Assembly (NCBI GenBank): GCA_026988155.1
Contig: JALSLW010000037.1
Coordinates: 1 to 64,000 of the forward strand
Origin: Methylomonas sp.
Lineage (GTDB): Bacteria > Pseudomonadota > Gammaproteobacteria > Methylococcales > Methylomonadaceae
Length of the DNA stretch: 64,000 nt
Reading direction: 5' to 3'
This document shows positions 47,602 through 57,261 of this stretch, piece after piece. A program made the translations under genes and the position numbers. The notes beneath the pieces were generated by a model. That model was given only the letters and a program-made list of their open reading frames with translations. It did no database searches and was not told the origin of the DNA. The first letter of the stretch is position 1. Every line of letters starts with the position of its first letter.

Positions 47602-49998
47602 TTATTTTTTATCCAGAAATATCAGCAGCGGAGGCAGAAATAATAAATCCAGAAACAGCGCTATGGCAATAGTCATTGCTGTCATGATTCCCATCTCTGC
47701 ATTCATTGTAAAATGTGAAAAGCCCAAAACTATAAATCCACTGACCAATACAGCGGAGGTTATCCATAACGCAACCCCAACTGTAGAAAAAGCATACTCT
47801 ACCGCCTGTGCTTTATCTAGCTTTTTTTCAACCCTGGCCCTCTGGTATTTACTCATAAAATGTACTGTATCATCAACCACAATACCTAAAGTAATCCCTG
47901 TCACAACTGATAATGCTAATCCGATGTTGCCATCTATCAATCCCCAAATTCCAAAAGCTACGGCGGCGGGCACTAAATTAGGGATTAAGCTTATTAATCC
48001 AAGTCTAACGGATTTAAAGGCAAAGACCAGGATTAAGGAAATTAAAATAAGAGCCATCCCTGTTCCTTCTATCATTCTTACAATATTACGCTTGCCAATA
48101 TTTGCAAACATTAAATCCGTACTTGCCGAAGCAAAGGTAACATTCGGCATTTGCCGTTTCAATTCTGCACTTAGCCTTTCTTCTAAAGCCAGCACTTCAT
48201 TTGAACTCAAACTTTTTATGGTTACAATCATCCTGACTCCAGATTTATCCAGATTGATTTGATCATTTAAGTCCAACCCATAAGGCAATGACATTTCATA
48301 CATCAATAAGTATTGTGCTGCTAAATCACGCTTTTCAGGTAATTTGTACCATGCCTGATCATCGCCATGCATACTTTTATTAAGCCTTTTATATGTATCG
48401 CTCACCGTGTTGACATGAATAACTTCAGGCTGTTCCTTTAGCCAAAAAGAAAACTGATCAATTTTTTGTAAAAACTCCGGTTCATTGACAGCTCCTTCCT
48501 TATTCGTCGCAACCGAATACTCAATAGAATAGATTCCTCCCATATTTTCACTTAAAAAATCTGTTGCCTGTCTAAACGGAATGGTACTGTCAAAATATTT
48601 TACAAACTCATCATTCAGTTCATTTAGCGGTAAGAAACTAATGAATACTACTGATACGATAGCATTAAACAGCAACAGGCCCTTATAGCGCCGTACAACA
48701 AATTTTGCCAAAGAGGCAATAAATCTAGGTTTTTCCTTTTGTCCTGAAGATGAAATCACCACGTTACATAAAAATAAGAACTTATATTTTCCTAAAGATA
48801 ATTCTTTTAACGAACCAAATACACGGGATTTTCCCTTTTTTTCTGAACTTGCACGAACCTTTAGTGGCAACACACTTAATAGGGCAGGTAAAAAAGTAAC
48901 GGTTAATACCAAAGCCAGTATTGCCCCAATGGCCACCACATTGCCCAAATCTCTAAATGGGGGTGCATCGCTAAAATTCATGCTTAAAAAGCCAATCGCT
49001 GTGGTAACGCTAGTTAAAAAGATAGGCTGAAAATTAATCCTAATGCTTTCCCGCATCGCCTCTATTTTTTCTTCCCCAGCCCGCATATTGTGCAGAATGG
49101 TGACCAATAAATGTACACAGTCAGCCACAATCAGAGTCAAAATTATAATGGGAGCGGTCGCAGAAGTAGGAGTTAAAAAAAGCCCCATCCAACCCATCGC
49201 CCCCATACTGGCAATAGTAGACAGCATAATTAACAAAACAACGGCGAGGGTGGCAATAATAGAACGAAGGCACAGCAGCAGTACAAAAACCACCAGACCA
49301 TACATAATGGGAACTAAAGTTTCATTGTCATTCAGAGAGGCTTCGACAAACGCATTTCCCATCATAACTACGCCCGTTAAATGCAAGGTCAAATCTGGAT
49401 ATTTCGCTTCAATTTCTCTGGCAATTTCCCGTGCCTTGGCAGCAACTTCCAATGATTCCAGGCTATCTTTGCCCGGCAGCTGAATCGTCACATTAACCCC
49501 GGAAACATGACCTCTTTTTGAAATCAGCCGATTGAGCAATAAAGGCTCATTAATGGCAATCTGCTTGATTCTTTCCAGGCTTTTCTTTGATACATCCGCA
49601 TCTTCAGGTACCAAGTCAGACACAATAAGATCATCACCTTCCGCAACAGTATGCTGAAAGTTAGTTATAGAATCTACTCGGCTAGAATAGGGGATTTTCC
49701 AAGCTTTCTCGGTAAGTTCCGATATCGCCTGCAATACTTCACCTGTAAAAATATTTTCACCTGCAGGTTCCACAACAAATAGCACATTATCACTTTTACT
49801 ATAGGTATCCTGAATCGCCTCAAAAGCGAGTAACTGGGGGTTGTCCTGACTGAAATATACGCGGTAATCACTTTTGAACTCGAGATTTTTAGCACCAACA
49901 GCCAACCCCGCCACGACTAGAATTGAGAAAACAATAACCCACCAAGGGTAACTGGTTACAAAAAAGCTCAATTTTGTTATGAATTTTTTCTCTTGCAT
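47602..49998 (-). CDS. MMPL/RND-family exporter
   Basis: A 798-residue inner-membrane transporter with the RND-like layout: one N-terminal helix, a periplasmic loop, six helices (from about 225), a second periplasmic loop and six more helices. Conserved pieces include LTPTSATAPIIILTLIVADCVH in TM4 and VVTGITLGIVVDDTVHFMSKY in the second half, with the acidic residues of the proton relay. The cytoplasmic loop near 385-420 is somewhat long. With the LolA-like and patatin proteins downstream it likely moves a lipid or hydrophobic compound. Substrate unknown. Confidence 0.92.
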   Translation of the reverse strand: MQEKKFITKLSFFVTSYPWWVIVFSILVVAGLAVGAKNLEFKSDYRVYFSQDNPQLLAFEAIQDTYSKSDNVLFVVEPAGENIFTGEVLQAISELTEKAWKIPYSSRVDSITNFQHTVAEGDDLIVSDLVPEDADVSKKSLERIKQIAINEPLLLNRLISKRGHVSGVNVTIQLPGKDSLESLEVAAKAREIAREIEAKYPDLTLHLTGVVMMGNAFVEASLNDNETLVPIMYGLVVFVLLLCLRSIIATLAVVLLIMLSTIASMGAMGWMGLFLTPTSATAPIIILTLIVADCVHLLVTILHNMRAGEEKIEAMRESIRINFQPIFLTSVTTAIGFLSMNFSDAPPFRDLGNVVAIGAILALVLTVTFLPALLSVLPLKVRASSEKKGKSRVFGSLKELSLGKYKFLFLCNVVISSSGQKEKPRFIASLAKFVVRRYKGLLLFNAIVSVVFISFLPLNELNDEFVKYFDSTIPFRQATDFLSENMGGIYSIEYSVATNKEGAVNEPEFLQKIDQFSFWLKEQPEVIHVNTVSDTYKRLNKSMHGDDQAWYKLPEKRDLAAQYLLMYEMSLPYGLDLNDQINLDKSGVRMIVTIKSLSSNEVLALEERLSAELKRQMPNVTFASASTDLMFANIGKRNIVRMIEGTGMALILISLILVFAFKSVRLGLISLIPNLVPAAVAFGIWGLIDGNIGLALSVVTGITLGIVVDDTVHFMSKYQRARVEKKLDKAQAVEYAFSTVGVALWITSAVLVSGFIVLGFSHFTMNAEMGIMTAMTIAIALFLDLLFLPPLLIFLDKK

Positions 49999-50064
49999 TA
50001 ATACTCCGCTAGCTTTGCGAGATGAAACTAATTTATAGTATAGAACAAAAAAATAGATAAAAAT

Positions 50065-50299
50065 TCATACTAGGCTATAACAAAAGGGATTAACAGTACC
50101 TGCTAACTCATAACGATCTTCTATGTACATCAAAAACTCGACAACTTGCAAGACCGGCATCAGCAGGAACCGAGGCTTTAAAAACTCTGTTAATGCCCTG
50201 ACATTACCAATGGTATTCACCTAGTTTCCATCATTTTTAAAGACTGCATACCCAGCAAAAACCATTAAAGCCCCCCACTAATATAAAAATACTTTTCAT
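50065..50299 (-). pseudogene. Broken small membrane-protein gene (frameshift in G run plus TAG)
   Basis: From an ATG at 50299 the minus strand reads MKSIFILVGG; removing one base from the run of six G (about 50271-50276) joins it to ALMVFAGYAVFKNDGN, which then meets an in-frame TAG. After the TAG the frame stays open for about 50 residues (VNTIGNVRALTEFLKPRFLL, MPVLQVVEFLMYIEDRYELA) up to TGA at 50065. This is too coherent to be chance. The intact product would be about 78 residues with an N-terminal membrane helix. It lies just upstream of the MMPL exporter on the same strand. Sequencing error in the G run is possible, but does not explain the TAG. Confidence 0.6.
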
Positions 50300-50519
50300 T
50301 TTTTTTAACCCTAAATCCCCTAGCTTGTTTTTTTTCACTATAATTAAAATCTTTAAGGTATTGTTCTGAAAAGAACCTTACTTATGGATTAACCTTAAAC
50401 CAAGCTAGAAATTTGACGTTTTCTTACCTGGGTGTATTAAACTTCTAATTTTACATAGATCAATTAAACCATTTTAACTGCGTATTCTATTGCCAAACAT
50501 CTTAATGATAGGTAGCCTT

Positions 50520-51020
50520 ATGACCAATAAAAAAAACCATGAAAAAATCAACATCGATCTATGCATTAGAAAATTAAATAAAATCCATAAACAGCGACTA
50601 GGGGCATTTGGGCCACCGATTGGCATGATAATGATTATTTTATTTGCTTTTGCTCTGTTACCTTTATTTATTTTTCTTGTTGTATTCAATAAACTCTATT
50701 TTTGGATCCGTAAGCAAAAACCCATCGACCCTAAGCCATACTTTAATTTTGATCGTCATAACCTCCCTCACCTTCGTCTAGTGGACAAAATCTGGTGTGA
50801 GTACTGCGAATGGGCTAATGGCTCATTACAGTGGGCTTTAGCCATAACTAACGAGATAGAACGAAGATATTGCCCAATTCAAAACCAATGTCATCCTCAT
50901 TGCGAAAAAGCTAAAAAATGGCGTGATGAATTCATATCTTACGAACATAAACCTAACGATATTGATGAATATTACTCTGACCGGTACTTACAGGAATCTA
51001 AATTAGATGACCAACCTTGA
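50520..51020 (+). CDS. Cys-rich single-span membrane protein, function unknown
   Basis: A protein of about 166 residues from the Met chosen (MTNKKNHE); an in-frame Met ten codons earlier is possible. A hydrophobic helix (GMIMIILFAFALLPLFIFLV) lies near residues 40-65. The C-terminal part has a conserved-looking cysteine pattern: IWCEYCEWANG, then RRYCPIQNQC, then HPHCEKAKKW. Five Cys and two His could bind a metal or act in redox chemistry. I cannot name the family. It lies 89 bases upstream of the ThiF-like gene, same strand, and may be its partner. Confidence 0.7.
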   Translation: MTNKKNHEKINIDLCIRKLNKIHKQRLGAFGPPIGMIMIILFAFALLPLFIFLVVFNKLYFWIRKQKPIDPKPYFNFDRHNLPHLRLVDKIWCEYCEWANGSLQWALAITNEIERRYCPIQNQCHPHCEKAKKWRDEFISYEHKPNDIDEYYSDRYLQESKLDDQP

Positions 51021-51109
51021 AAAACAACTTGTTCACAGAATATTCCTGGATTAATGTTCAATTAGCACCTCAAAAAAAACAATCTCAATAGCTTATCAAG
51101 GCCTACACT

Positions 51110-51979
51110 ATGTCAAAAAAATTTACATTTGATTACAATACCGCATTTTCCAGAAATATAGGCTGGGTTACCGAAGAAGAACAGCAAATATTACGAAGTA
51201 AGCGTATTGCAATTGCAGGCATGGGCGGTGTTGGTGGCAGTCACCTGCTTACTCTATCCAGACTAGGCATCGGAAACTTTAATATCGCAGATTTTGATAA
51301 ATTTGAATTAGCTAACTTTAACCGCCAGGCTGGAGCCTCCATTTCTCACATTGATATGGATAAATCGGAAACCATGGCAAACATGGCTCATGATATAAAT
51401 CCAGAACTTGATATTAAACGCTTTGATCAAGGTGTCACCGAAGAAAATCTTGATGATTTTCTAAAAGACGTTGACTTATATATAGATGGGCTTGATTTTT
51501 TTGTATTAGATATGCGCCAAAAAGTCTTTGAAAAATGCTATCAACTTGGTATTCCTGCCATTACTGCGGCTCCAATGGGTATGGGCACTGCATTGTTAAC
51601 CTTTATGCCCGGAAAAATGAGTTTTGAACAGTATTTTAGATTTGAAGGAGCATCTCCTATCCACCAGCAAGTTCTATTTATTATCGGTTTAACTCCATCT
51701 TTCCTTCATAATAGCTACCTAGACAAAAGCACTGTCAGCTTTTTTAACAAAAAGGGTCCATCAACTCCAATGGCCTGCGAACTCTGTGCCGGCGTGACAG
51801 CAACAGAAGCTTTGAAAATCATATTAAAGCGAGGCAAGCTACAATGTGCTCCCTGGGGCTACCAATTTGATGCCTATAGAAACAAATTTAAAAAAACTTG
51901 GCGACCCTGGGGCAATAATAACCCAATACAAAAGCTAGCCTTTTATATTGCATGCAAAATTCTTTTGAAAAACAAATAA
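51110..51979 (+). CDS. ThiF/E1-family adenylyltransferase
   Basis: A 289-residue E1-like enzyme. The nucleotide-binding motif is IAGMGGVGGSHLL, followed by DFDKFELANFNRQ (Mg/ATP and the Arg finger) and a later IDGLDFF. Only one zinc-type Cys pair is seen (MACELCAG); canonical relatives have two. The enzyme should adenylate a C-terminal carboxylate of a protein or peptide, or a small molecule. No ThiS/MoaD-like carrier is encoded nearby. Relatives are found fused to nitroreductase-like domains (the MoeY type); here a nitroreductase-fold protein lies 3.4 kb downstream on the other strand. Confidence 0.9.
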   Translation: MSKKFTFDYNTAFSRNIGWVTEEEQQILRSKRIAIAGMGGVGGSHLLTLSRLGIGNFNIADFDKFELANFNRQAGASISHIDMDKSETMANMAHDINPELDIKRFDQGVTEENLDDFLKDVDLYIDGLDFFVLDMRQKVFEKCYQLGIPAITAAPMGMGTALLTFMPGKMSFEQYFRFEGASPIHQQVLFIIGLTPSFLHNSYLDKSTVSFFNKKGPSTPMACELCAGVTATEALKIILKRGKLQCAPWGYQFDAYRNKFKKTWRPWGNNNPIQKLAFYIACKILLKNK

Positions 51980-52175
51980 ACAATCTACTGTTACACATAA
52001 TGCCGACTTTAAAGACTAGACAAGCATGTCATTTGGATTCAGAATTTAGGTCTTTCTCAAAAAAGACGTTAATATACCACTTGCTAAAACCAAAAATATT
52101 TCATAAACATAATAAACTTATCCTCATATCTCCACCTTTCTGCCCATTTTAACTGCCATTCAATCTCTCGATAAT

Positions 52176-53870
52176 ATGAATATTTACAAACAAATAATTA
52201 AATACCCGTTTACAATAATTGTTTTATCTCAACTGTCTCTAAACTATACAGTTTCAGCAGCAAGCTATGACATATTTGATGACAATAAAAGTTTCATTAT
52301 AGATAAAAATGGTAAAGCCCTCGAAGAAATAAATGGTTTTCCATCAAATTTCAAGTACATAACAAAAAATGAGGCGATAAAGAAAAATACTGACAAGAAC
52401 TATATTTTTATTTTTAAATTAATAAAAGAAAACCAACTATTAATAGCAAAAAACAAACTAGCCTTACTTTTAAGCGACACCCCAGATGATGCACAACTTT
52501 ATAATTTGCAAGCTTTACTAGAAACCCGACAGAACAATACCACAGCCGCAAAGCACAGTTATCAAAAAGCGATCAGCCTTAACAGAAATAACATTGATGC
52601 CTACCTGAGTTTAGCGAAAATATATTTCTTGGAAGGTGAGCTAAGCCAATCTAAAGACTACGTAAATAAAGCACTAAGCATCAATAAGCAACCTATTTTC
52701 GCCTACCTTTTACTTGCAGAAATCGCTTCAAAACAAAACAACAACAATGAAGTGGAAAAAATCCTACTATCAGCATTTACAATTGTGAAAGGCAATATAG
52801 CTGCTGAAACACAATTATTGACTACGCTAGGAAGATTTTACGTAAACCAAGAACGGCCAAAAAAATTCCTCTCCAAAGCTCAAGATTTTGCCAAACGCTA
52901 CCCAAACAAGGTAGAAGCACTATCAACTCTTGTAAGTGCTCAATTTGCAAATAATGACATCTCATCAGCAGAAAAAACTCTAAGGGAAATTGTTTCTACA
53001 TACACTCAAGACACTAAACATAGACTGGTTCTAGCTAAATTGCTCGGCGAACGCCCAAATAAGAGTAAAGAAGTGCTTCGCTTAATAGATGAAACCCTTA
53101 ATATTGAACCAAATAACCTGCACGCATTAACTTTTAAAACCAGCTACTTTATAAAAGCGGAACAATATAAAAAAGCAATGGCGACTGCTAATCATATTAA
53201 TACACTAGCACCCACTCTAGCCATTGGAAATCAGCTGAAAGGTAATATTTACATCGCAGAAAAAAAACTTACCGAAGCACAAGATGCCTATCAGAAAGCT
53301 TATCAAATAGAGCCTAGCAAAAAATTATTATCCAGCCTAATAGGACTAATGATAAACCAGGGTAAGCAGACTTCTGCCATTAACTTTCTCAAGAAAGAGC
53401 TAGAAAAAAACAATAGAAATTTAGATGTCCTTTTTAAACTGGCTCTGATATATCAACAGCAAAACGATATTGATTTAGCTCAAAAGTACTATGAGCTCAT
53501 ACTGGCAGAACAGCCTAGCAATATAAATGCTTTAAATAACTTGGCCTGGCTTTACTTGACCCAGAATAACCCAAAAGCAATTCCAACTGCAAAAAAAGCT
53601 TACGAAAGCTCAGGAAAGGCAGCTGCTATAGCTGATACTTATGGTTATATTTTGATTAAACAGGGAAAGAAAAAAGAGGGATTAGCCATCCTTGAAAAAG
53701 CCGCAGAATCCCTGCCTAAAGTATATGATATTCAGTATCATCTTGCAGAAGCCAATTCGATAAATGGGCACAAACAGCAAGCAATTAAGATTTTAAGAAA
53801 AATTACTAGCATTCAGGAAAACTATTCTGAAAAAGAAGCCGCTTTTAGACTATTAAAAAAATTAAATTGA
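52176..53870 (+). CDS. Exported TPR-repeat protein
   Basis: A 564-residue protein with an N-terminal signal segment (about 1-30, ending VSAAS). From residue 95 it consists of tandem tetratricopeptide repeats, for example AAKHSYQKAISLNRNNIDAY and AQDAYQKAYQIEPSKKLL, about twelve in all. The closest kind known to me is the TPR protein of PEP-CTERM/exopolysaccharide systems (PrsT-like), which fits the PEP-CTERM gene next door. Its codon use is more AT-rich than the surrounding housekeeping genes. It acts as a periplasmic or outer-membrane scaffold by inference. Confidence 0.82.
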   Translation: MNIYKQIIKYPFTIIVLSQLSLNYTVSAASYDIFDDNKSFIIDKNGKALEEINGFPSNFKYITKNEAIKKNTDKNYIFIFKLIKENQLLIAKNKLALLLSDTPDDAQLYNLQALLETRQNNTTAAKHSYQKAISLNRNNIDAYLSLAKIYFLEGELSQSKDYVNKALSINKQPIFAYLLLAEIASKQNNNNEVEKILLSAFTIVKGNIAAETQLLTTLGRFYVNQERPKKFLSKAQDFAKRYPNKVEALSTLVSAQFANNDISSAEKTLREIVSTYTQDTKHRLVLAKLLGERPNKSKEVLRLIDETLNIEPNNLHALTFKTSYFIKAEQYKKAMATANHINTLAPTLAIGNQLKGNIYIAEKKLTEAQDAYQKAYQIEPSKKLLSSLIGLMINQGKQTSAINFLKKELEKNNRNLDVLFKLALIYQQQNDIDLAQKYYELILAEQPSNINALNNLAWLYLTQNNPKAIPTAKKAYESSGKAAAIADTYGYILIKQGKKKEGLAILEKAAESLPKVYDIQYHLAEANSINGHKQQAIKILRKITSIQENYSEKEAAFRLLKKLN

Positions 53871-53971
53871 CAAAAAAAGTGCCTGATTGCCCATGAACTC
53901 CTATCATATTGTATAAAAAAACTTGACAGCCCCCAGTTCTTTTTGTTGGTGGTACGCCTACAGTTAAATTT

Positions 53972-53998
53972 CACCCCATTTAAGATGGGGGTGTTTTA
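53972..53998 (+). terminator. Hairpin after the TPR gene
   Basis: CACCCCAT and ATGGGGGTG pair around TTAAG, followed by TTTTAAT. It is a plausible terminator for the TPR gene; the run-up sequence also resembles an IS200/IS605 end, which I cannot confirm. Confidence 0.5.
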
Positions 53999-54084
53999 AT
54001 CCCATATAGAAATAAAATGGCCACCAAAGGTTATACTTACTGAACTGAAGACACCTAGTCTGATACAACAGGAATTTCAAATAT

Positions 54085-54122
54085 AAAAAAACCTCGCATA
54101 ACTAACATGCGAGGTTTTTTTT
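54085..54122. terminator. Bidirectional hairpin terminator
   Basis: AAAAAACCTCGCA and TGCGAGGTTTTTTTT form a perfect stem with a nine-base loop and A/T tracts on both sides. It ends the PEP-CTERM gene (minus). Confidence 0.9.
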
Positions 54123-54148
54123 AAATCTATAAAATACTACTTAAGTAT

Positions 54149-54952
54149 TTATGCAGATTTTTTTTTACGCAGCGATGAAGCACCGAAACCAATAAGCCCC
54201 ATGCCTAGTAAGGCAACACTACTTGGTTCTGGAACTGAAACACTGGTTAAACCACGAATATCAGCAGAACCAGCTAAACACCATTGTCCAACAGTTGCTT
54301 GACCAGTTGTACAGCCAGTTGTGTCATCATTAACATTTAGCAAAAAGTTATTACCAGATGTTGCTATAGCAGCATCTGCAAAACCGCCTGTTCCAGTAGC
54401 TATTCCATTTGAATCAAGAAAATTAACAACTGCAGCAGACCCACCAACAACCTCAAGCAACCCAGTTGAAGCAAAACTCAATGAAGCACCTGCAAAGGTA
54501 CCTGAAGCATTAAGATCATTTCCTGAAGCATCTGCAACCCCAGCAAAGTTCGCCCATGAGGATAGGCCTTGAATGTTTGAAACATTAGTAGCTGAATCAG
54601 AATTAAGAAGATTGCTTAAACTGCCTAGATAAAAGTTAGCTTGTCCATTAGAAAAACCAACAGCAGTATTTGAAAAGCTAGTAACATCATATTGAAAAGT
54701 AAAATACAATCTATTTCCACTAGCGTAATTACTATTGCCATTAACCGTATTTACTTGACCATAGCCAAATAATTGCTGAGCACTACCATCGCCATTAAAA
54801 GCACCATTAATAAACGTAGAAGCAAGCGTAGTAGTTTCAAGATGACCGAGCTGTCCAGCAGCTCCAAAATCTACTCCGTCAACTACGATTGCAGATGCGC
54901 TTCCCGATGCCAATAGTGCCGTTGCACCGATAATTGTTGATAATTTGTTCAT
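54149..54952 (-). CDS. PEP-CTERM surface protein
   Basis: A 267-residue exported protein. The signal peptide ends near GSASA (residue 21). The body is rich in Gly, Ser, Asn and Ala with beta-strand character and one Cys pair (TGCTTGQATVGQWC). The C-terminal sorting signal is canonical: VPEPSSVALLGMGLIGFGAS followed by LRKKKSA. Exosortase would cleave it during export. It is convergent with the TPR gene. Confidence 0.92.
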   Translation of the reverse strand: MNKLSTIIGATALLASGSASAIVVDGVDFGAAGQLGHLETTTLASTFINGAFNGDGSAQQLFGYGQVNTVNGNSNYASGNRLYFTFQYDVTSFSNTAVGFSNGQANFYLGSLSNLLNSDSATNVSNIQGLSSWANFAGVADASGNDLNASGTFAGASLSFASTGLLEVVGGSAAVVNFLDSNGIATGTGGFADAAIATSGNNFLLNVNDDTTGCTTGQATVGQWCLAGSADIRGLTSVSVPEPSSVALLGMGLIGFGASSLRKKKSA

Positions 54953-55377
54953 GATATAAACCTCATTTAGTTTGATTAAGAGTCACGATTATTAAAGCAC
55001 CATCTGTGCCAAAAATAAAATAAATAACATAACACATTGATAATAAAACAATAACATCCTAACCTACAAACAAAGAAACTTTCAAAAAAACCTGGCTTGT
55101 AAAAAAAACTGACACCTTATCTATCCTTTTCCCGCTCCCTCCTCCAAAAGCAGTCTTTAATTCTAGAAAATACCTTAACTATAAAGCCACTCGAAAATTT
55201 AATGATGAAAAAATGACTGAGCAATCAATAACCCATCTTTTAAGAACTATTCTAGCGCTCTGTCAAACCTGGTTTCATGAGCAAAACACTAGCCCGTCAT
55301 TCCCGAAGCCTCTTATCGAGAATGACGGGGGTTTAAAAATCATCCCCTTCAACCCAATATTGATAGATCAACTGATT
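54953..55377. other. Intergenic region upstream of the PEP-CTERM gene
   Basis: A 425-base AT-rich gap. It must carry the promoter of the PEP-CTERM gene and contains the palindrome listed separately at 55293-55330. A 67-codon frame crossing the palindrome (55213-55416) has no recognisable content and overlaps the nitroreductase end. Confidence 0.4.
55293..55330. repeat. REP-like palindrome (CCGTCATTCCC type)
   Basis: CCCGTCATTC and GAATGACGGG pair around an 18-base loop. The CGTCATTCCC...GAATGACG pattern is a common bacterial intergenic palindrome. It lacks a T tract on either strand, so it is not a simple terminator. Confidence 0.65.
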
Positions 55378-56463
55378 CTATCGTTTATATTCCAGCTGCT
55401 CCAAGGAGAGCCTTAAAGATCGTGCCTTTGCAGGTTTTCCATAACCTATTCTGCCTACAAATACAGCCTTATCAATAACTGCTTCACCCCCCATCAGTCG
55501 CTTGAAAACTTTTGACAAATCAACAGCATAGTCATGTATTTTTTGAGTTTTAGTAAATTCTACTTTGTTTTTGATATACCCTGAGAAAATTAACGGAGTC
55601 ATTTCTGGCTGTAATTGCAAACCAAGCATGGTGGATGTTAACCAAAAGCGCTGTACTGCTCTCCCAGCATTAAGATAGTCTTCCATCGTTCTTGGTTCTT
55701 TCTCAGCCACTAGAGAAAAATGGGCGGCACAAGCAATTCCAGGCAATAAATCCAATTCTATTCTCGGCAACAGCGTTCCCGCCAAAAAAGTGTTAAGAAA
55801 GCTGACACGCTTCCAGCTTTTCATAGCCCATCGCATCATTCGCATAGCCACCATATCCAGCCCAACCGCCTGGTCAGGTATTTTGTCATCACTAAAACGG
55901 CTATTCCACTCAATAATTGTACTATGAGTAGGAAAAGCCTCTGGTAAAATGAGACGCAATCTACCATTCTTATACATTAAAAAAGCTGCCTGCAATCTTG
56001 CCCGCCAGCCTTCAATCCATTTTATATTGTAAAAATTTCCGACACTCTGCTCCAGTTTGCTTTTGTCTTTGAGGCTGAGTGGAGTTGTTTTTAACATTCG
56101 ACGCTGCACACTGCGTTTAGGCAAATATAAAAATAAAGGATCCTGTTCAATATTTTTGTCTTCGATCAATTGCACATTAATAGTTGGTTTTGTTTCCAGG
56201 GCATTCTCATCCAACTGAAATTCTGCTCTGCACTTAAAGGCACTGGCTGCGATAGCTATACTTTCAAGCAAGGCACCTATCGCCAGCTGACTGGCATGAC
56301 CCTCTAGGTCATACACACAATGATCTCGTGTATCATAGCCATGCACAATAAAACAATGCGTGTCTACAATTTCAAATCGCCAGGTTTGCATATTGTCACC
56401 ACTGGGTGCCCAGCGCGCATGATCGAGAATATTTTCGGCAGTAGTTTGAAATCTATTTTTCAT
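55378..56463 (-). CDS. Nitroreductase-fold protein
   Basis: A protein of about 361 residues from the Met chosen (MKNRFQTT), preceded by AAAGAG at proper spacing; the frame stays open 48 codons further upstream but that stretch does not look coding. The N-terminus has the FMN-binding signature HARWAPSGDNMQTWRFE; a second nitroreductase-like half ends with FWLTSTMLGLQLQPEMTP. The roughly doubled length is typical of the ThiF-associated (MoeY-like) branch rather than the 200-residue NfsB type. It could be the redox partner of the ThiF-like enzyme upstream. Substrate unknown. Confidence 0.8.
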   Translation of the reverse strand: MKNRFQTTAENILDHARWAPSGDNMQTWRFEIVDTHCFIVHGYDTRDHCVYDLEGHASQLAIGALLESIAIAASAFKCRAEFQLDENALETKPTINVQLIEDKNIEQDPLFLYLPKRSVQRRMLKTTPLSLKDKSKLEQSVGNFYNIKWIEGWRARLQAAFLMYKNGRLRLILPEAFPTHSTIIEWNSRFSDDKIPDQAVGLDMVAMRMMRWAMKSWKRVSFLNTFLAGTLLPRIELDLLPGIACAAHFSLVAEKEPRTMEDYLNAGRAVQRFWLTSTMLGLQLQPEMTPLIFSGYIKNKVEFTKTQKIHDYAVDLSKVFKRLMGGEAVIDKAVFVGRIGYGKPAKARSLRLSLEQLEYKR

Positions 56464-56904
56464 TGGCAATACTCTTTCTCTTTGATATTGAAATCGGTTT
56501 GATTTAGACCAGAACCAAATTAAACTGTAAAAGGAATTTAGGGCATTAGAAATAAAATGCATTATTATTACAATAGCATGCCCACTTTTCTCACTAAAGT
56601 TAAGCAAGAAGAACTTAAGAAATGCACACGAAATAACTTGAACAGCTGAATCCTTTTACAATTCTAGTCCAAAAAAACCGGGTAAGTGTAAACTTTATCT
56701 ATTTCTAGGCCTACCCATAAAGGTTTTCAAAAACAAACAGAGGCCTACACTCTTTGACTATGTCTCTATACGTGCCATCGGCTACGCTTTTCTAGCAGCT
56801 GAACAGCTGTGTCAATAACCGCACCCAAAGAGACAAATAATCAGATAATTCATATAAGGATTAAGTTCTGGCCAGGTCGTAAACGTCAATTAAACACTGA
56901 GCCT
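56464..56904. other. Intergenic region, no gene seen
   Basis: A gap of 441 bases between tusC and the nitroreductase gene. I looked here for the missing tusB (about 95 codons) on the minus strand and found no frame resembling it. Two copies of AGGCCTAC (near 56708 and 56741) are the only repeats noted. Confidence 0.45.
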
Positions 56905-57261
56905 TTAAATAATTATGTCATACCCTGCCATTAAAACATTTACATCTTTCCTATAAAACTCTTTCACAGGCAAGCTTAAATCACCGGGTCTTAAACCTCG
57001 TTCCTGCAGCGAATCCACTTCTATATACAAGTCATTTACATCATAAATATTCAATGCATTAAAAATGGAAGCGGTCTCTTTTAAGCCCTGCTTTTCTGGC
57101 TGCTGTCCCTTTTTCAACTGAAACACACCATCATCTAAAAACAGTAAAGCAACCTTTTGATCAAAAGCGGCTGCGGTGAGAATAACATCTAACTTTTCCT
57201 GCAGCTCAATGCCTTTATGCGGCGGCTTATCCATAATAAACAAGAATTTCTTCATTATCAT
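56905..57261 (-). CDS. tusC: Sulfur-relay protein TusC/DsrF
   Basis: A 118-residue DsrE/F-fold protein. KKFLFIMDKPPHKGIELQEKLD at the start is split from FLDDGVFQLKKGQQP, the family signature. It forms a heterohexamer with TusD and TusB that passes sulfur to TusE during tRNA 2-thiouridine synthesis (or in DsrEFH sulfur oxidation). Translation may start at the third codon (MKK). It overlaps tusD by four bases. TusB, normally next, is absent. Confidence 0.9.
   Translation of the reverse strand: MIMKKFLFIMDKPPHKGIELQEKLDVILTAAAFDQKVALLFLDDGVFQLKKGQQPEKQGLKETASIFNALNIYDVNDLYIEVDSLQERGLRPGDLSLPVKEFYRKDVNVLMAGYDIII

Noticed and set aside
53925-54000. A possible IS200/IS605 right end after the TPR gene
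   Set aside because: Only the hairpin and its flank are suggestive; there is no transposase, opposite end or second copy in the window.
55213-55416. A 67-codon plus-strand frame before the nitroreductase end
   Set aside because: It crosses a REP-like palindrome, overlaps the end of a convincing gene on the other strand and shows no family features.
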